Source of the DNA: Adineta ricciae
Taxonomy: Eukaryota > Rotifera > Eurotatoria > Adinetida > Adinetidae
Assembly: GCA_905250025.1 (NCBI GenBank)
Contig: CAJNOJ010000099.1
Coordinates: 186,001-250,000 of the forward strand
Direction of reading: 5' to 3'
Length of the DNA stretch: 64,000 bases
Shown: positions 45,387 to 55,919 of the stretch, piece after piece
How positions within the stretch are numbered: position 1 is the stretch's first letter
How the letters are laid out: each line of letters begins with the position of its first letter
Position numbers and translations under genes: made by a program
Notes under the pieces: model-generated
Told to the model about the DNA's origin: nothing
The model's input: only the letters and a program-made list of their open reading frames with translations
The model's database searches: none

Positions 45387-45704
45387 ATGAGTAGAACTAT
45401 TATCATCACATCTTCGTGTGCTCCTCCACCTCCACCACCAGTCACTGTATTATACGTTAGGAACAATGTGAGATGTGTCCCAAAGCCTTCGTACATCACC
45501 GTTGTTGATCAAATAAGTAAACCGGTGATTCTTACTCAACAAATTGTCGATTATGGAACTCCATTGATTATTCAACAGCCTGATTATTATGTTGTCGACA
45601 ACAGTCCTATTATCGTCACTGATTGCGCACCACGTAGCGTTGTACGCATTGGTGTTAGTAGTTCAAGATGCTGTTCAAGCTGTTACAGAACGTGCCTGTG
45701 TTGA
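45387..45704 (+). CDS. small cysteine-tailed protein, unknown
   Basis: 105 residues, single exon. A polyproline run (CAPPPPPPV) lies near the N-terminus. The middle is rich in Val, Ile and Tyr with alternating beta-type pattern, and the C-terminus is a cysteine cluster (SRCCSSCYRTCLC). There is no signal peptide or transmembrane segment. A TATA-like motif about 100 bp upstream and an AT-rich 3' flank support a real short gene. It resembles small structural proteins only in composition; no family was recognised. Confidence 0.5.
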   Translation: MSRTIIITSSCAPPPPPPVTVLYVRNNVRCVPKPSYITVVDQISKPVILTQQIVDYGTPLIIQQPDYYVVDNSPIIVTDCAPRSVVRIGVSSSRCCSSCYRTCLC

Positions 45705-46395
45705 TCATGAATTGGCGATGAGAAAAATGAAAGATGAACGATGAATTTTCTTCTGATTGACTTTTTTTGGCGGATTCTTTCCTATATTTTTCTCGATTTT
45801 AATTTTCAGTAACGAAAATAAGAAATTTATTCTCCTTCATTAGCATAGTCGTATCTTTCAAAAATAAAAAAACATAGTAATAACTGTGAAAGATTGTTAT
45901 ACTCAAGTTTTCGAATACTCGAAAGCCTTGATGACAACACAATATATGAGTCAACTGCATTGTTTCGTTTGAATAGGATAAAAGAAACAGGATAAAATAT
46001 TCGTTTTCATCTTTTCTTTTGTTCTGACTATTTTTATCTAAACAAAAATAACCTTACAATTTCTATCATCATTACCGCCCAAACTGTTTCTAAAATTTGT
46101 TAGAATTATATCATTTTATTTGTTTTGTATTTTGAATTGCATGTACTCCTTGCGAATTTTACTCAACTGCGGTATTTCTTTTCTTGGTTAACTATACGAC
46201 GTCAGTATAAATTCTTCCGCACTTTATAACCTTCATATGTTCTATTAACTCCAGTATGTCGTTCCCGATGATTGAGGATGAGTATGTTATCTCGCAGCAA
46301 ACTGTTTAGTGTCGAATCTATATAGTTTATTTCTACGAAAAACATATTGGTGAAACTGTTCTGTATCTATGTCAAAAAAGTATGTTCTTCTTTTT
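45705..46395. other. intergenic between convergent genes
   Basis: 690 bp, AT-rich, 3' flanks of the cysteine-tailed protein and of the acyltransferase. Nothing else seen. Confidence 0.4.
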
Positions 46396-47385
46396 TCATT
46401 TGGGGCAAAAATTTGGTACAGGTAGTTTTGGTATCCATTTTTGATCGAAGAAAAGTGGCGCATTATCAGAAAAAAAGTCAGATCCTGCTTTAACAAATAC
46501 TCCAATCTGGAGAGATGCTGTGGCAAGTAAGAAGATTTGCGTATAGAACCATGAGACCAGTACCGGTAAACGAAATGGTAAATGAGCTTCTATTACGCAA
46601 GCGACACCATGTATAACAAAGAATAACATAGCCGCTAGAGCGACTTGTAAATCATGAACTGCCAACCATGCCAGATGCACATGAAGAAGACCACTAACAA
46701 GAAAAACAATCAGAGAAGCAAGCGTTGCAGAAGATAGACATTGGCGAACAGGTTGAAATATTGATTCACGAAAAACACTACTGACAAGCTGATTATATCG
46801 TCGACCCCAGAAATCGCGCAATGAATGAGCTAGAAACGGGAAATTGATCGTTGTAGTGTGTCGATATTTATCGCCGGTGACGAGACGGATGATCCCACTT
46901 ACGAAATCTGAGAAAAATGTGTAGGTGACTGCAAATGTGAAAAACATCAGTAATCGAGGATAACTATCACTTCCAGAACATGATAGAAGCCAACGATATA
47001 ACCAATGATTGATGATGATTTTCAAAGCGGACATGAGAAAGTCATTATGAATAGGCCATTGTTTGCGATAATCTTCCGTACAGGGAACAACAGGTAAGAA
47101 CATCCAAAGTAATCTGCGAACGTAAGGAATCAATGTATTATAATGATTAGGAGACATCACAATCCAATGAATTAGCCGTATTGACGCAAACCAACAGTAT
47201 GTTCCCAATAACATAGATGACATCGAACGTCGTGGAAGATCATAAGTGGTTAGATATGTTAATATTACACAAGGTACAAGTACCCATATGCATCGAATCG
47301 ATGCATTTGGTAATAAACGTACATAATAAAAACATATGAGAACTTGTGCAATCCAAGCAGTGAGAATTAATAACGAATGCATCAT
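46396..47385 (-). CDS. wax-synthase-like MBOAT O-acyltransferase
   Basis: Intronless, 329 residues, with about seven or eight hydrophobic segments. The wax synthase signature is clear: LRDFWGRRYNQLVSSVFRESIFQP, followed by FLVSGLLHVH, where the histidine is the expected catalytic residue of the MBOAT group. Length is close to plant long-chain-alcohol O-fatty-acyltransferases (about 340-350). The enzyme should join a fatty acyl-CoA to a fatty alcohol or related acceptor in the endoplasmic reticulum, making wax or neutral esters. Plant and fungal proteins are the usual relatives of this subfamily, so horizontal gain is possible. The start at 47385 has a second ATG directly after it. Confidence 0.8.
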   Translation of the reverse strand: MMHSLLILTAWIAQVLICFYYVRLLPNASIRCIWVLVPCVILTYLTTYDLPRRSMSSMLLGTYCWFASIRLIHWIVMSPNHYNTLIPYVRRLLWMFLPVVPCTEDYRKQWPIHNDFLMSALKIIINHWLYRWLLSCSGSDSYPRLLMFFTFAVTYTFFSDFVSGIIRLVTGDKYRHTTTINFPFLAHSLRDFWGRRYNQLVSSVFRESIFQPVRQCLSSATLASLIVFLVSGLLHVHLAWLAVHDLQVALAAMLFFVIHGVACVIEAHLPFRLPVLVSWFYTQIFLLATASLQIGVFVKAGSDFFSDNAPLFFDQKWIPKLPVPNFCPK

Positions 47386-47909
47386 CTAACTAGCAGAATT
47401 ATTTCGTATGGAATTACATGATTATATTTTTCAGTCAGAAAATATATACTCTCAGTGTCCTACTTTTTTTCAATGTCACTTTCCTTATATGGGAATGTTA
47501 ATATCATATGAGTATAGATGGTGGATGTAATCTTTACCATATAAGGTCGTTCGTGTAGTAAGAAAGAAAAATATGAGTTACTTTGTGTGTGTCTTCATGT
47601 AAGAAGAAGAAGAACGAATAAAAAACACGTGGTAAAATATTTACTTTGGTGTATAGAGAAAAACTCGCATTCTATTGGTAATAAAGTTCAAAGATGATTG
47701 TTGGAATATTTGGTAAAAGTAAATTTTGGTATTATAGACATGCTACTAGACGACAGTTTTTTTTATTCCGTTACGAAAACATTCGAGTTTACAAAGAAGT
47801 TAAAGATAAAGTATATAAGTAAGTTATTTTTGGTTAGACTTTAACATTGCAAATTCAATTCTAGAAGGATTGTAATGTCTACGTGTCGGATAGTACAGTC
47901 GCCACGTTG
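47386..47909. other. intergenic, no supported gene
   Basis: 520 bp of AT-rich sequence upstream of the minus-strand acyltransferase. Nothing recognised. Confidence 0.4.
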
Positions 47910-49437
47910 TTATTTGAAATCAATGATGTGCTTCAATCTGTTGAGCGTAGCTTCGTTGACTCCAGATGATTTCATGCAAATCTTAGATAGTTGACAGATA
48001 TATTTTGTGTTTTTTAGTAAGATAAACCGAAGGAATTTTTCTAACAAGAAATCGTTTTCACAATCGATTTCTAGATATTGTACTAATGAGAAAAGATCAA
48101 TCAGAAATTGAGCTTAATTCGACAAATTATCCATGTACTAAAGAACGGTTTTACTGACTCGATTAGTTTTTGATAATAAACGAAGTGATTTTGCCTTTGT
48201 GAAGATGTAAGAAATCTTGGTGTTACCAGAGATAATGATGGAACCGTTAACGATTCAAGATGAGTTAAGCGTAGAATCGACTTAATTAGTTCACCGATAA
48301 AGATCTCAGCCTTCTGAATACCTAGATAAGTGATTCTCAGAGAAAGAAGGAGAGCACAGAAAAGACGGTCAAAAAGAAACCCCTATTTTCATATCTATAG
48401 TAATGGTTGACAACAAGTTGATTGATTCCGGGCACTTCCGTCATGTCGATTTAAAGCCACGAAATTTGCACGTTTTTTGTTTCTTTTCGTGTTTCGATTG
48501 AGTCAACATTATACTATACAACAATATAAATATTTTGTTAAACATTTTCAATCAGATTTTTCAATATACTTAGGAGATAAAATGGAATAAAGAGTAGTAT
48601 TCGTTCTCTAAAAATCTACCTGAAACTAAATACTAAATTGCGAATAGTTATCTTCCAAGTTATCGTCGCTAGTGTGTTAATACTGATAATGAAAAATATG
48701 TAAGTTCAATAAATATTTTGATATAACCCGTTCTCATCGGCTCGCATCAAAATAATTCACGTCATCCGAGCACTTAATGTGCAGTTCTTGCAGCTGTGCT
48801 GTTGTTTTTGTAAGAAATGTTTCTAATTGATTAAAACTAGCAGAACACATATCTATACGAATATTTACTAAACTGTTGATCTGTATCAAAGATTCTGGCT
48901 CATTCAACTCGAATAGTATACTTCGTTTCAACCGACGAAGATGAGATGTGTAAGAAAGTATATCAATTAATTCATCCAGAAAACAATGGTGATTAACAGC
49001 CAGATGTTCAAAACCTGTATAATGATCTGGCGTAGCAATTGGTAATTCATTCAATGAACCAAAATCCAAGCCAAGATGAAAGTGGCTTCATATATATTAA
49101 CTGCATCGTCAACAAAGTCGTATAAATAAGTAATTAGAGAGGAAAGACGAGTTAGAAATATTAACTTTGTGAGAAGTGGTACAATTATATCTATTCTTGC
49201 GTGCATAAGCTGCAAAGATTTCAAATGAATAAACGAAATATTGATAAAGAAATCTAATAAAGCAATATTCATATTTCGAAAATTATACAACCGAAGTGAT
49301 ATGATTCGGTATCGACTAGGATTTAGAATACGAATGCAAAGACTTTCTAATGACTGTATGAAATTTACACTCGGATTAATTTTTAGTCGAGTAAACGAAA
49401 CGAGTAGGTTTTCAAAACGTAAAACTAAGATTTGCAT
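47910..49437 (-). pseudogene. decayed F-box/LRR protein gene
   Basis: Minus-strand fragments of an F-box/LRR protein, like the intact gene at 52310-53920, in the expected order. 49437-49080 gives SLESLCIRILNPSRY and KSLQLMHARIDIIVPLLTKL. After a one-base frame break near 49080 the frame continues (FGSLNELPIATPDHYTGFEHL) to a stop at 48734. A later piece at about 48300-48200 reads ILRLTHLESLTVPS. A last piece ends at 47910 (VQYLEIDCENDFLLEKFLRF, KHIIDFK), matching the C-terminal LETLEMKIRENDLENIVRFL region of the intact gene. The F-box itself and parts between pieces are not visible. An in-frame TGA lies upstream of 49437. Confidence 0.6.
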
Positions 49438-50995
49438 GTGAAGTGTTTTTCAGAAGGAGTAAAAGTTCAATATTGTGCTCATATGATTTTCCCCCACTTA
49501 TCATTTGTGGTGGCTGGAAAAAAAAGGAGAAAGCCATATGACAAACGACTCACGCAATCAATCGCTTCGATGGCAGCATCTTTGTTCCTAATAAAAATGT
49601 ATTTTGGGATATCTTAAAAGTGAATAAGATTGAAAAACTAGAGGAAACTTGCATTTTATACGTTTATTTATACTGATGTTTAGTTTGGAGCGAACGAACG
49701 AAAAGAAAGAAACAAACGAATGGCCCTTTTTTTGATAAGGATGAAATAGTAAAGAGAGCGCTTCTTCTTTCTATTTGATATTTAAAAGATGCATTGATCA
49801 TGAGTTACTCAGTCCACTTTTTCGAAACACTGTATACAGTAACAACGTTGAATCATTTCAACTTGGAAAAAACCAATAACGTAAATGGAGAATACGAAGG
49901 ACTTTTTGGGAGTATGGTAGTGCCGCTAAATGTCCAGCTGCTTGTTCAACGTACAACTCACTCAATTTGAAGTATACACGTATGTTGTTGTATCCATGTG
50001 AATGCAGTTATTATGCAAATTTCTTGCTATTTCGTTTTGTTTATTTCGAGAATGTACTTTAGCAAGTTTCGTAAGACGATGATAAAAATGTTAATAGCTT
50101 TTTGAAAGTATGCAATAACTTGAGAACACTATCCCATAGATTTTTTGTACACGGCCAAAACTTAAACTGATAACAGCACGATCTGCCATATAAGATCGAT
50201 AGCTGTTCTTCATTCGAACCGTTTCCCGAAGTTGTTGTCATACGAATATGCTAGAAGGAATGTTTATCTTCGGGAGAAATTTGTGTAATTATACGCAAAT
50301 TTCCGAGTATCTTCATGACTTTGCCTAGATGACATACCAGTTTGATTGACAATGACACTACAGTTGCAAACCCATATCTCGTTTATATGCAGTTCAAAGA
50401 AAACTGATCTTTACCTACTGTAAGCATGTATACAAATCCACCTATTTTGAAATGTGATTCCTAACTGATGTTATTATCGTTGATGGCCATTACGATAGCT
50501 TAGTGTAGTGAATTAGTAACGATCATCGAACGCTCCATTAGCATTTTCGTGTCAGATGGCGATGACGATATCATCACGTATCGACGTGGAATGTTTCGCA
50601 AACTATAGCAAAGATTTTTGTTTCTGTCCGAAATATAAATTCTGCGTCCAATTTACTTCCTTGATCTACTTTATAGTAGACACTACTGGAAAATAATAGA
50701 ATCATACATACTGGACGCTTCAATTGAAATGATTTTTATTTATTCATACAGGTCGACAAACGAAAGAAAATGAATCGATTCCAAATACCTAAACTATACT
50801 CATGTGTGTATCGCCGAAATATTTGTATTTTATCTATGCAGAAGAGTTATTCACAGCTATGATTCATCGTCTCATACAATGCAACACTGCTCCTATCTAG
50901 GCAAGAGTGGCTAATTAAAGAGTGTTATTTGACGAAAATTCAGTAGAAATGACCATCTGTAAACTTCTTTAGCAACCTTCACAAGTGAATGAGTA
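49438..50995. other. intergenic, no supported gene
   Basis: 1.55 kb with no recognisable gene, RNA or repeat. Short frames have no domain. Confidence 0.4.
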
Positions 50996-51889
50996 CTACA
51001 TGGGCACGACGTGTGTCTTTCGACAAGGAAGACATTGCTTAATAATAAGTCGAATTTCACGATCAATAAAAATGGTCATAACCTTTTCTATGACTACTGC
51101 TAACGAGATAGATATCACTCCCATGGTATAAAATAGTTTAATTTCACTGACAAAATAGAACACAGTTGGAGCACCGCCTGCTATGTAAATACCAAGTAGA
51201 ATCATCATATTACGAAGAACTTCAACGTCACGATTTTGTCGGACGACCATTATGATAGCGGACAATATCGTTTTACGACGTTTGATTCGAGCATATATGT
51301 AAATATAAAGGGCAATGATGAATGCGATGGGCAAAATGTAGCATGCTAAATAAATGTACGCCGAATGATACAACGATCTTCTTGGTATCCAGCAGAGTGA
51401 AAATGGGCGAAAAACAACGTCTTTTCGAATGAATACTGATATTGGTATGATGATCACTATTAACCAATGAGTAACAATCAAGATGATGTGCGTTTTGAAC
51501 GTGAGTAACCAGCAATATTTTCGGGAAAGTATTGAGAAGAAATATCGTGATATCGCTTGAACTAAATACGAATAGACAACAGATGCAATTGACATATAAG
51601 CGAGATAAGCACGCCATTGACACGATAAATTACTTGTATTCCATAAGATAAATCCAAGATGAACATAATTATTACATTGAATAATACAGAAGAGAATCGA
51701 CGATACACATGTATTGCAAATGAGCATATGTGTAATTGTATGCAAATTCTTTTTTGATATAATTAAAATTAATATAAAACATGCAACAGTTATAGCGATG
51801 ACTGCACAACCCACTGTCACGGGAATGACGATATAGTATTTAGCAAAACTGACTGGTATTTCTGTCACTCTTATTGTACTCGAGTTCAT
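50996..51889 (-). CDS. second rhodopsin-type GPCR, divergent
   Basis: Single exon, 297 residues with seven hydrophobic segments: TM1 VIAITVACFILILII, TM2 around HMLICNTCVSSIL, TM3 ending QAISRYFFSIL (SRY in place of DRY), TM5 IYLACYILPIAFIIALYIYIY, TM6 ILLGIYIAGGAPTVFYFV, then TM7 and a C-terminal tail with a cysteine pair (CLPCRK) that could be palmitoylated. The extracellular cysteine before TM3 is in NLSCQW, with an N-glycosylation-like NLS. It belongs to the broad class of lineage-expanded rotifer receptors; ligand unknown. The N-terminus is short with one NSS sequon. Confidence 0.75.
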   Translation of the reverse strand: MNSSTIRVTEIPVSFAKYYIVIPVTVGCAVIAITVACFILILIISKKNLHTITHMLICNTCVSSILFCIIQCNNYVHLGFILWNTSNLSCQWRAYLAYMSIASVVYSYLVQAISRYFFSILSRKYCWLLTFKTHIILIVTHWLIVIIIPISVFIRKDVVFRPFSLCWIPRRSLYHSAYIYLACYILPIAFIIALYIYIYARIKRRKTILSAIIMVVRQNRDVEVLRNMMILLGIYIAGGAPTVFYFVSEIKLFYTMGVISISLAVVIEKVMTIFIDREIRLIIKQCLPCRKTHVVPM

Positions 51890-52309
51890 CTTTGATCAGG
51901 TCAGGAATATTTAGACATGAAGAATTCGTGCGAGAAGAACACTGATAACTGTTTGACATGCAACCACGTGCTGTAAGTGATCTGATGTATGAATTGTTCC
52001 CTGTTCTATATCTGCTGTCTATGCCTCGAGCTCGTTTTACCTTCAATCAATACGAACGTGAGATATTAATAAAAGAAAAGTAAAATAATCTTGTGTCATG
52101 TCCTTAATTTCTATTAAATGAATGCACATCATAAGAAAAGTAAGACTATCTGAAAATCGGATGGAAAAGAAAGTTCAGAATTTTCATTAAGTCTCGTCAA
52201 TTGGAAGACAAATATTTTCCTGTTCGAAAAAGTACAGAAAGAAAAACTGAAAATATTGGATTAGTAAAAACGCTCAAGGGATCTCCAATGTATCGTCAAA
52301 GAATACTTT
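51890..52309. other. intergenic, no supported gene
   Basis: 420 bp between two minus-strand genes; GPCR 5' region and F-box gene 3' flank. Nothing else seen. Confidence 0.4.
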
Positions 52310-53920
52310 TCATTTCCATCGTAAATATAACACATCGCCAATGAATTCAACTGAACAGATCCAATCAAAATCTTCACGTTCAATTTGCTTGTGTAGTCTA
52401 CCAGATAATATCGAATGTGCATCATGGATAATAATTGAATATAAACGCGAAATTTCATCATGAGTATATGTTAGAAGAAAGCGAACAATATTTTCCAGAT
52501 CATTTTCTCTTATTTTCATTTCTAAGGTTTCCAAACGAGGAAATGTATCAATCAAATCTTGAACGTTCTCATATGTTAATACGGCTTGGACGATAAAGCG
52601 TGGAATTATACAAGAGCAAGTCTTTTTTGAATAGCAGTACGTTTTGAAAGTTAAAACCTCTATATTTGAACAAAGGTTTAGCCAATCTATCAGTTTGTCC
52701 ATCATACAAGTATTACTTGTGATTGTTAAACGTTTCAGTTGTTGATACGGCATAGTATTCAGAATCTGATGGAATAATGATGCATTAGCAGAATTTTGAT
52801 ACGCAGGGAAGAACGTTAGTTGTGATGATTGAAACTGAATGATGGTTTTCGCGTCATCGATAGTAATATTATGGATCGAACGTGCATCCCGAGTACTCGA
52901 TGCACGCGTTTGAGAATAGAAGAACATGTAGAAGGTGTCATTAGTGTTGAAAGCTTGAAATATGAAAAACCATTTTCTTTTCCACCAAAATGATGAATTG
53001 AATTCATTTCGAATGAGATCGTATTCATTTAAACTAGAAATTTGTCCAAAGTGTTGCATTTCAAACGTACGAAGATCTGGAAAATGAGACGAGATCAGGT
53101 GTTGCCACCGTTTTGCATCCGTCGAATCCATCTTTGAATATGACGAAATACGTAGTGTCTGAATTTGATGACGTAATTTCGATAAGAATACTTCCAACTG
53201 TTCAATCTGTGTTGAAGTTTGCAATTGTAAACAAGTCAAGCGTTCTACTAGCACTGGCATCAGACTATCAGTACTAAACATCGGTGAAAAGCAACTCACT
53301 TCCGCACGAACTAGTTTTGGGAGATGTCGAAATATGTCAACTACATTCTTCATAGTATACGACGTCCTACTCACAAAATATTCTATTGGACTAATTTTAG
53401 CGCATAAATTAGCCAACTCAAAGAATTCTATCTGTCCATTGAACGTAGTATTGCAATATTTCAGAACAGGTAGAGCAAATAGTGCATTGTGAACATCACG
53501 GAGGAATGTAATGGCCCCAACCGTCGTAGTGGTAAGTGAGAAAAGTCGTGGAAGTGTTGAAAGAGTTGTAAGGATAGAAACTAACTTCAATAGTTTTATT
53601 TTATGAAGCACCAACGATTCGAGACGAATAAATGACGAATCCAATGGAATTAACGAAAGAAAATAATCGACAGCGGTTGGATTTGAGAAACGAAGTGATA
53701 AAATATCAGCCACAGATTTAGATTTTATGTATTGACAACGTTCTGATAAGCTGACTCTACTTGTGGAATGTATACAAAATTTCCATGGTAAACTTAAATG
53801 TTTGAAAAATTGTTGGAAACGATGGTTTAATTTTGAAAACATGGCGTATGCATCGCAAATATCAAGATATTCAATAATTTCATATAAAATCTCATTTGAT
53901 AAATCCTCGAAACACGTCAT
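52310..53920 (-). CDS. F-box / leucine-rich repeat protein
   Basis: Single exon, 536 residues. The N-terminus is a classic F-box (CFEDLSNEILYEIIEYLDICDAY, then FSKLNHRFQQFF). Many irregular LRR-type strands follow (for example FIRLESLVLHKIKLLKLVSIL, TLPRLFSLTT, LVERLTCLQLQTSTQIEQLE, LKRLTITSN and FPRLETLEMKI). Proteins of this shape recruit substrates to SCF ubiquitin ligases through Skp1 binding; the target is unknown. This family is strongly expanded in bdelloids. A decayed relative lies 3 kb away on the same strand, which suggests local duplication and loss. The start ATG directly precedes the F-box. Confidence 0.8.
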   Translation of the reverse strand: MTCFEDLSNEILYEIIEYLDICDAYAMFSKLNHRFQQFFKHLSLPWKFCIHSTSRVSLSERCQYIKSKSVADILSLRFSNPTAVDYFLSLIPLDSSFIRLESLVLHKIKLLKLVSILTTLSTLPRLFSLTTTTVGAITFLRDVHNALFALPVLKYCNTTFNGQIEFFELANLCAKISPIEYFVSRTSYTMKNVVDIFRHLPKLVRAEVSCFSPMFSTDSLMPVLVERLTCLQLQTSTQIEQLEVFLSKLRHQIQTLRISSYSKMDSTDAKRWQHLISSHFPDLRTFEMQHFGQISSLNEYDLIRNEFNSSFWWKRKWFFIFQAFNTNDTFYMFFYSQTRASSTRDARSIHNITIDDAKTIIQFQSSQLTFFPAYQNSANASLFHQILNTMPYQQLKRLTITSNTCMMDKLIDWLNLCSNIEVLTFKTYCYSKKTCSCIIPRFIVQAVLTYENVQDLIDTFPRLETLEMKIRENDLENIVRFLLTYTHDEISRLYSIIIHDAHSILSGRLHKQIEREDFDWICSVEFIGDVLYLRWK

Positions 53921-54694
53921 TTGAATTCCAGTGGGAAACGTGTAAGTTTAACTTAACTCGAGAAAAAAAAACAACTGTTTTTATTCAACAACGCGAGTAA
54001 CATAGAAACACGACGACGTGAGTCATGTTTTGATCACCAACGACATGAGAGCGTTGTTAATGGCAGAAGCTTCTTTTTCAATAATCTTCATTTGATTTTG
54101 AAATGTAATTTGTTGTAAAAAGTGTTGTTTCCGTTATTTTCAATTCGTTCCCCCCGTACCGCATGGCCTTCTCTATTATATTTTTTTAATTACAATACAA
54201 AACTTATTTGTTCTTATTGAATTCAATGACGTTGATTCTATTAGATCAAGGAGACAACAAATATCGTCACCGAAAGTCTGGACAACGTATTTTCATTAAT
54301 ATGCAATTAATTAGTACGAGTACTAAAACAACTCGAATGATTATACGTTGTTGGTTTGCATAAGGTGCAAAAATCTGTGAGTGCTTTGTTTTCTCGTTTT
54401 AAAACATCGTCTGCAACGACAAAAGATACTTCAGCGTCTTATAATCAAAGTTCGCCTCTTGTAGAGTAAAAGAACAGATGTGAACAAATCCGTAGTCAAT
54501 TCGCATGCCGTGAAGATCAATGTACAACAATAGAGATGTTTTTCAAGGTTGTAATATTCTTTGATTTATTGTCGATGTTACATAGGAATACAAAAAAAAT
54601 TTTTATGCGAGTAAAAATACTATAAAAAATGAAAAGCAAATGAGATATTTCGATTGTGTATTCCGTTATTGGCTGCTTTGCATCATCGTTTAGG
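53921..54694. other. intergenic, no supported gene
   Basis: 770 bp of AT-rich sequence, promoter side of the F-box gene and 3' flank of the small Tyr/Ser protein gene. Confidence 0.4.
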
Positions 54695-54960
54695 TTACCA
54701 TCTTCGGAATGGGTAACCATAGTTGCCAAATGTTGGATAAGAACTTCCGAATGTTTGTCCAGCAAATGGATTTGTTAAACCGCTGAGATAGCTGGAACCA
54801 TAGGGATCTATAGAAATGTCGAATAAATAGAAAGAACAATTTCCTTGAATCTTGAAAATCACTTACTGCTGATTGAAGTTGTCAAAGTTGGACTAAGCCA
54901 GCTGCTTGATTGTAAATCACGTTGAAGTGAAGCATAAGGATTGTAACTATTTCCCCACAT
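54695..54960 (-). CDS. tiny Tyr/Ser/Gly-rich protein, two exons
   Basis: Two minus-strand exons, 54960-54867 and 54807-54695, join in phase (A plus AT gives Asn) to 68 residues starting MWGNSYNPYASLQRDLQ and ending NYGYPFRRW. The 59-bp intron has GTAAGT and CTATAG ends. A TATA box (TATAAATA, 55041-55048) sits 81 bp upstream, which supports a true gene despite the size. There is no signal peptide. The NPYG/NPF and Tyr-Gly repeats recall low-complexity structural or disordered proteins. No family recognised. Confidence 0.6.
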
Positions 54961-55919
54961 GTTCTTGCGTTGGTATGTTGTTGAGTGTAGTAGTATGAAT
55001 ATGAATATCGAATGAATACAACTGATGGAATTTGACAAACTATTTATAGGACAAGTGTTCTATGAGGAAGAGACGAAGAAAATTGGTCACGCATGTCTCT
55101 TTTCATTGAATCAATGTTTGTAAGGTTAACAATTTTACCTTCACTTGACGACTGACAATGAATTTCTTTTTGTTATTCATAAACAAAAGATTTTTGTCCT
55201 TAAACTACCATATGTGAGGAAGAAGAATAATAGAAAAGGAAGAGAATGGATCAATCATAACTTAATCTCTTTTCAATATATCTATCGATGATAATAAACT
55301 ATAGAATTATACGAGCTTATACCTGTACATATGTTCTTTCTTTTGTTGAGCGTGTATTTATTCTTCTTTTTATTGTTCAAACTGTTTGTCTCGTACCCAT
55401 TGATCTTTCTGTCCTTGACGCACATGGTCATTTCACATCGAATGTAATGACAACAAAGAAAGAAAAACTTCTACACAATACTTGTATATGAGCAATGTTC
55501 ATCAGTCCGTATCAACTATACTTTCGAAGATACAACACGTTGGATAAATCGAGCATATGGAAAGAAAAATCTCACGATTGTATAGGCGTATTTTTATTTC
55601 TCTACAACGAAACTATGACTTATTTATTGTATTTATGAAAAACATATTCTAAGAAATGTTTCTGGCGTTTTATCAATATCTATGGTGAAAAATAATCCAT
55701 AAATACGTTTTTGGAGACAAAAAAAAGGTAATTCAATCTATAGTTCTTGTTTATCGTGTGCATTTAACATATGAAGAGATCATAAGGAGACGATTTCATT
55801 GTTGAGAAAAACGAAACAAAATTTAAACCACATTTCTTAGTGGTCAGTCAATTAAAGTATGATTACAACAGAAGTGATAAAGTAAATTTGATTTAGTTCT
55901 CTTGAGTGTAAATTCAACT
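54961..55919. other. intergenic, no supported gene
   Basis: Apart from the TATA box near 55041, 900 bp of AT-rich sequence without recognisable content. Confidence 0.4.
55041..55048 (-). promoter_or_regulatory. TATA box of the tiny Tyr/Ser protein gene
   Basis: TATAAATA on the minus strand, 81 bp before the ATG at 54960. Confidence 0.55.
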
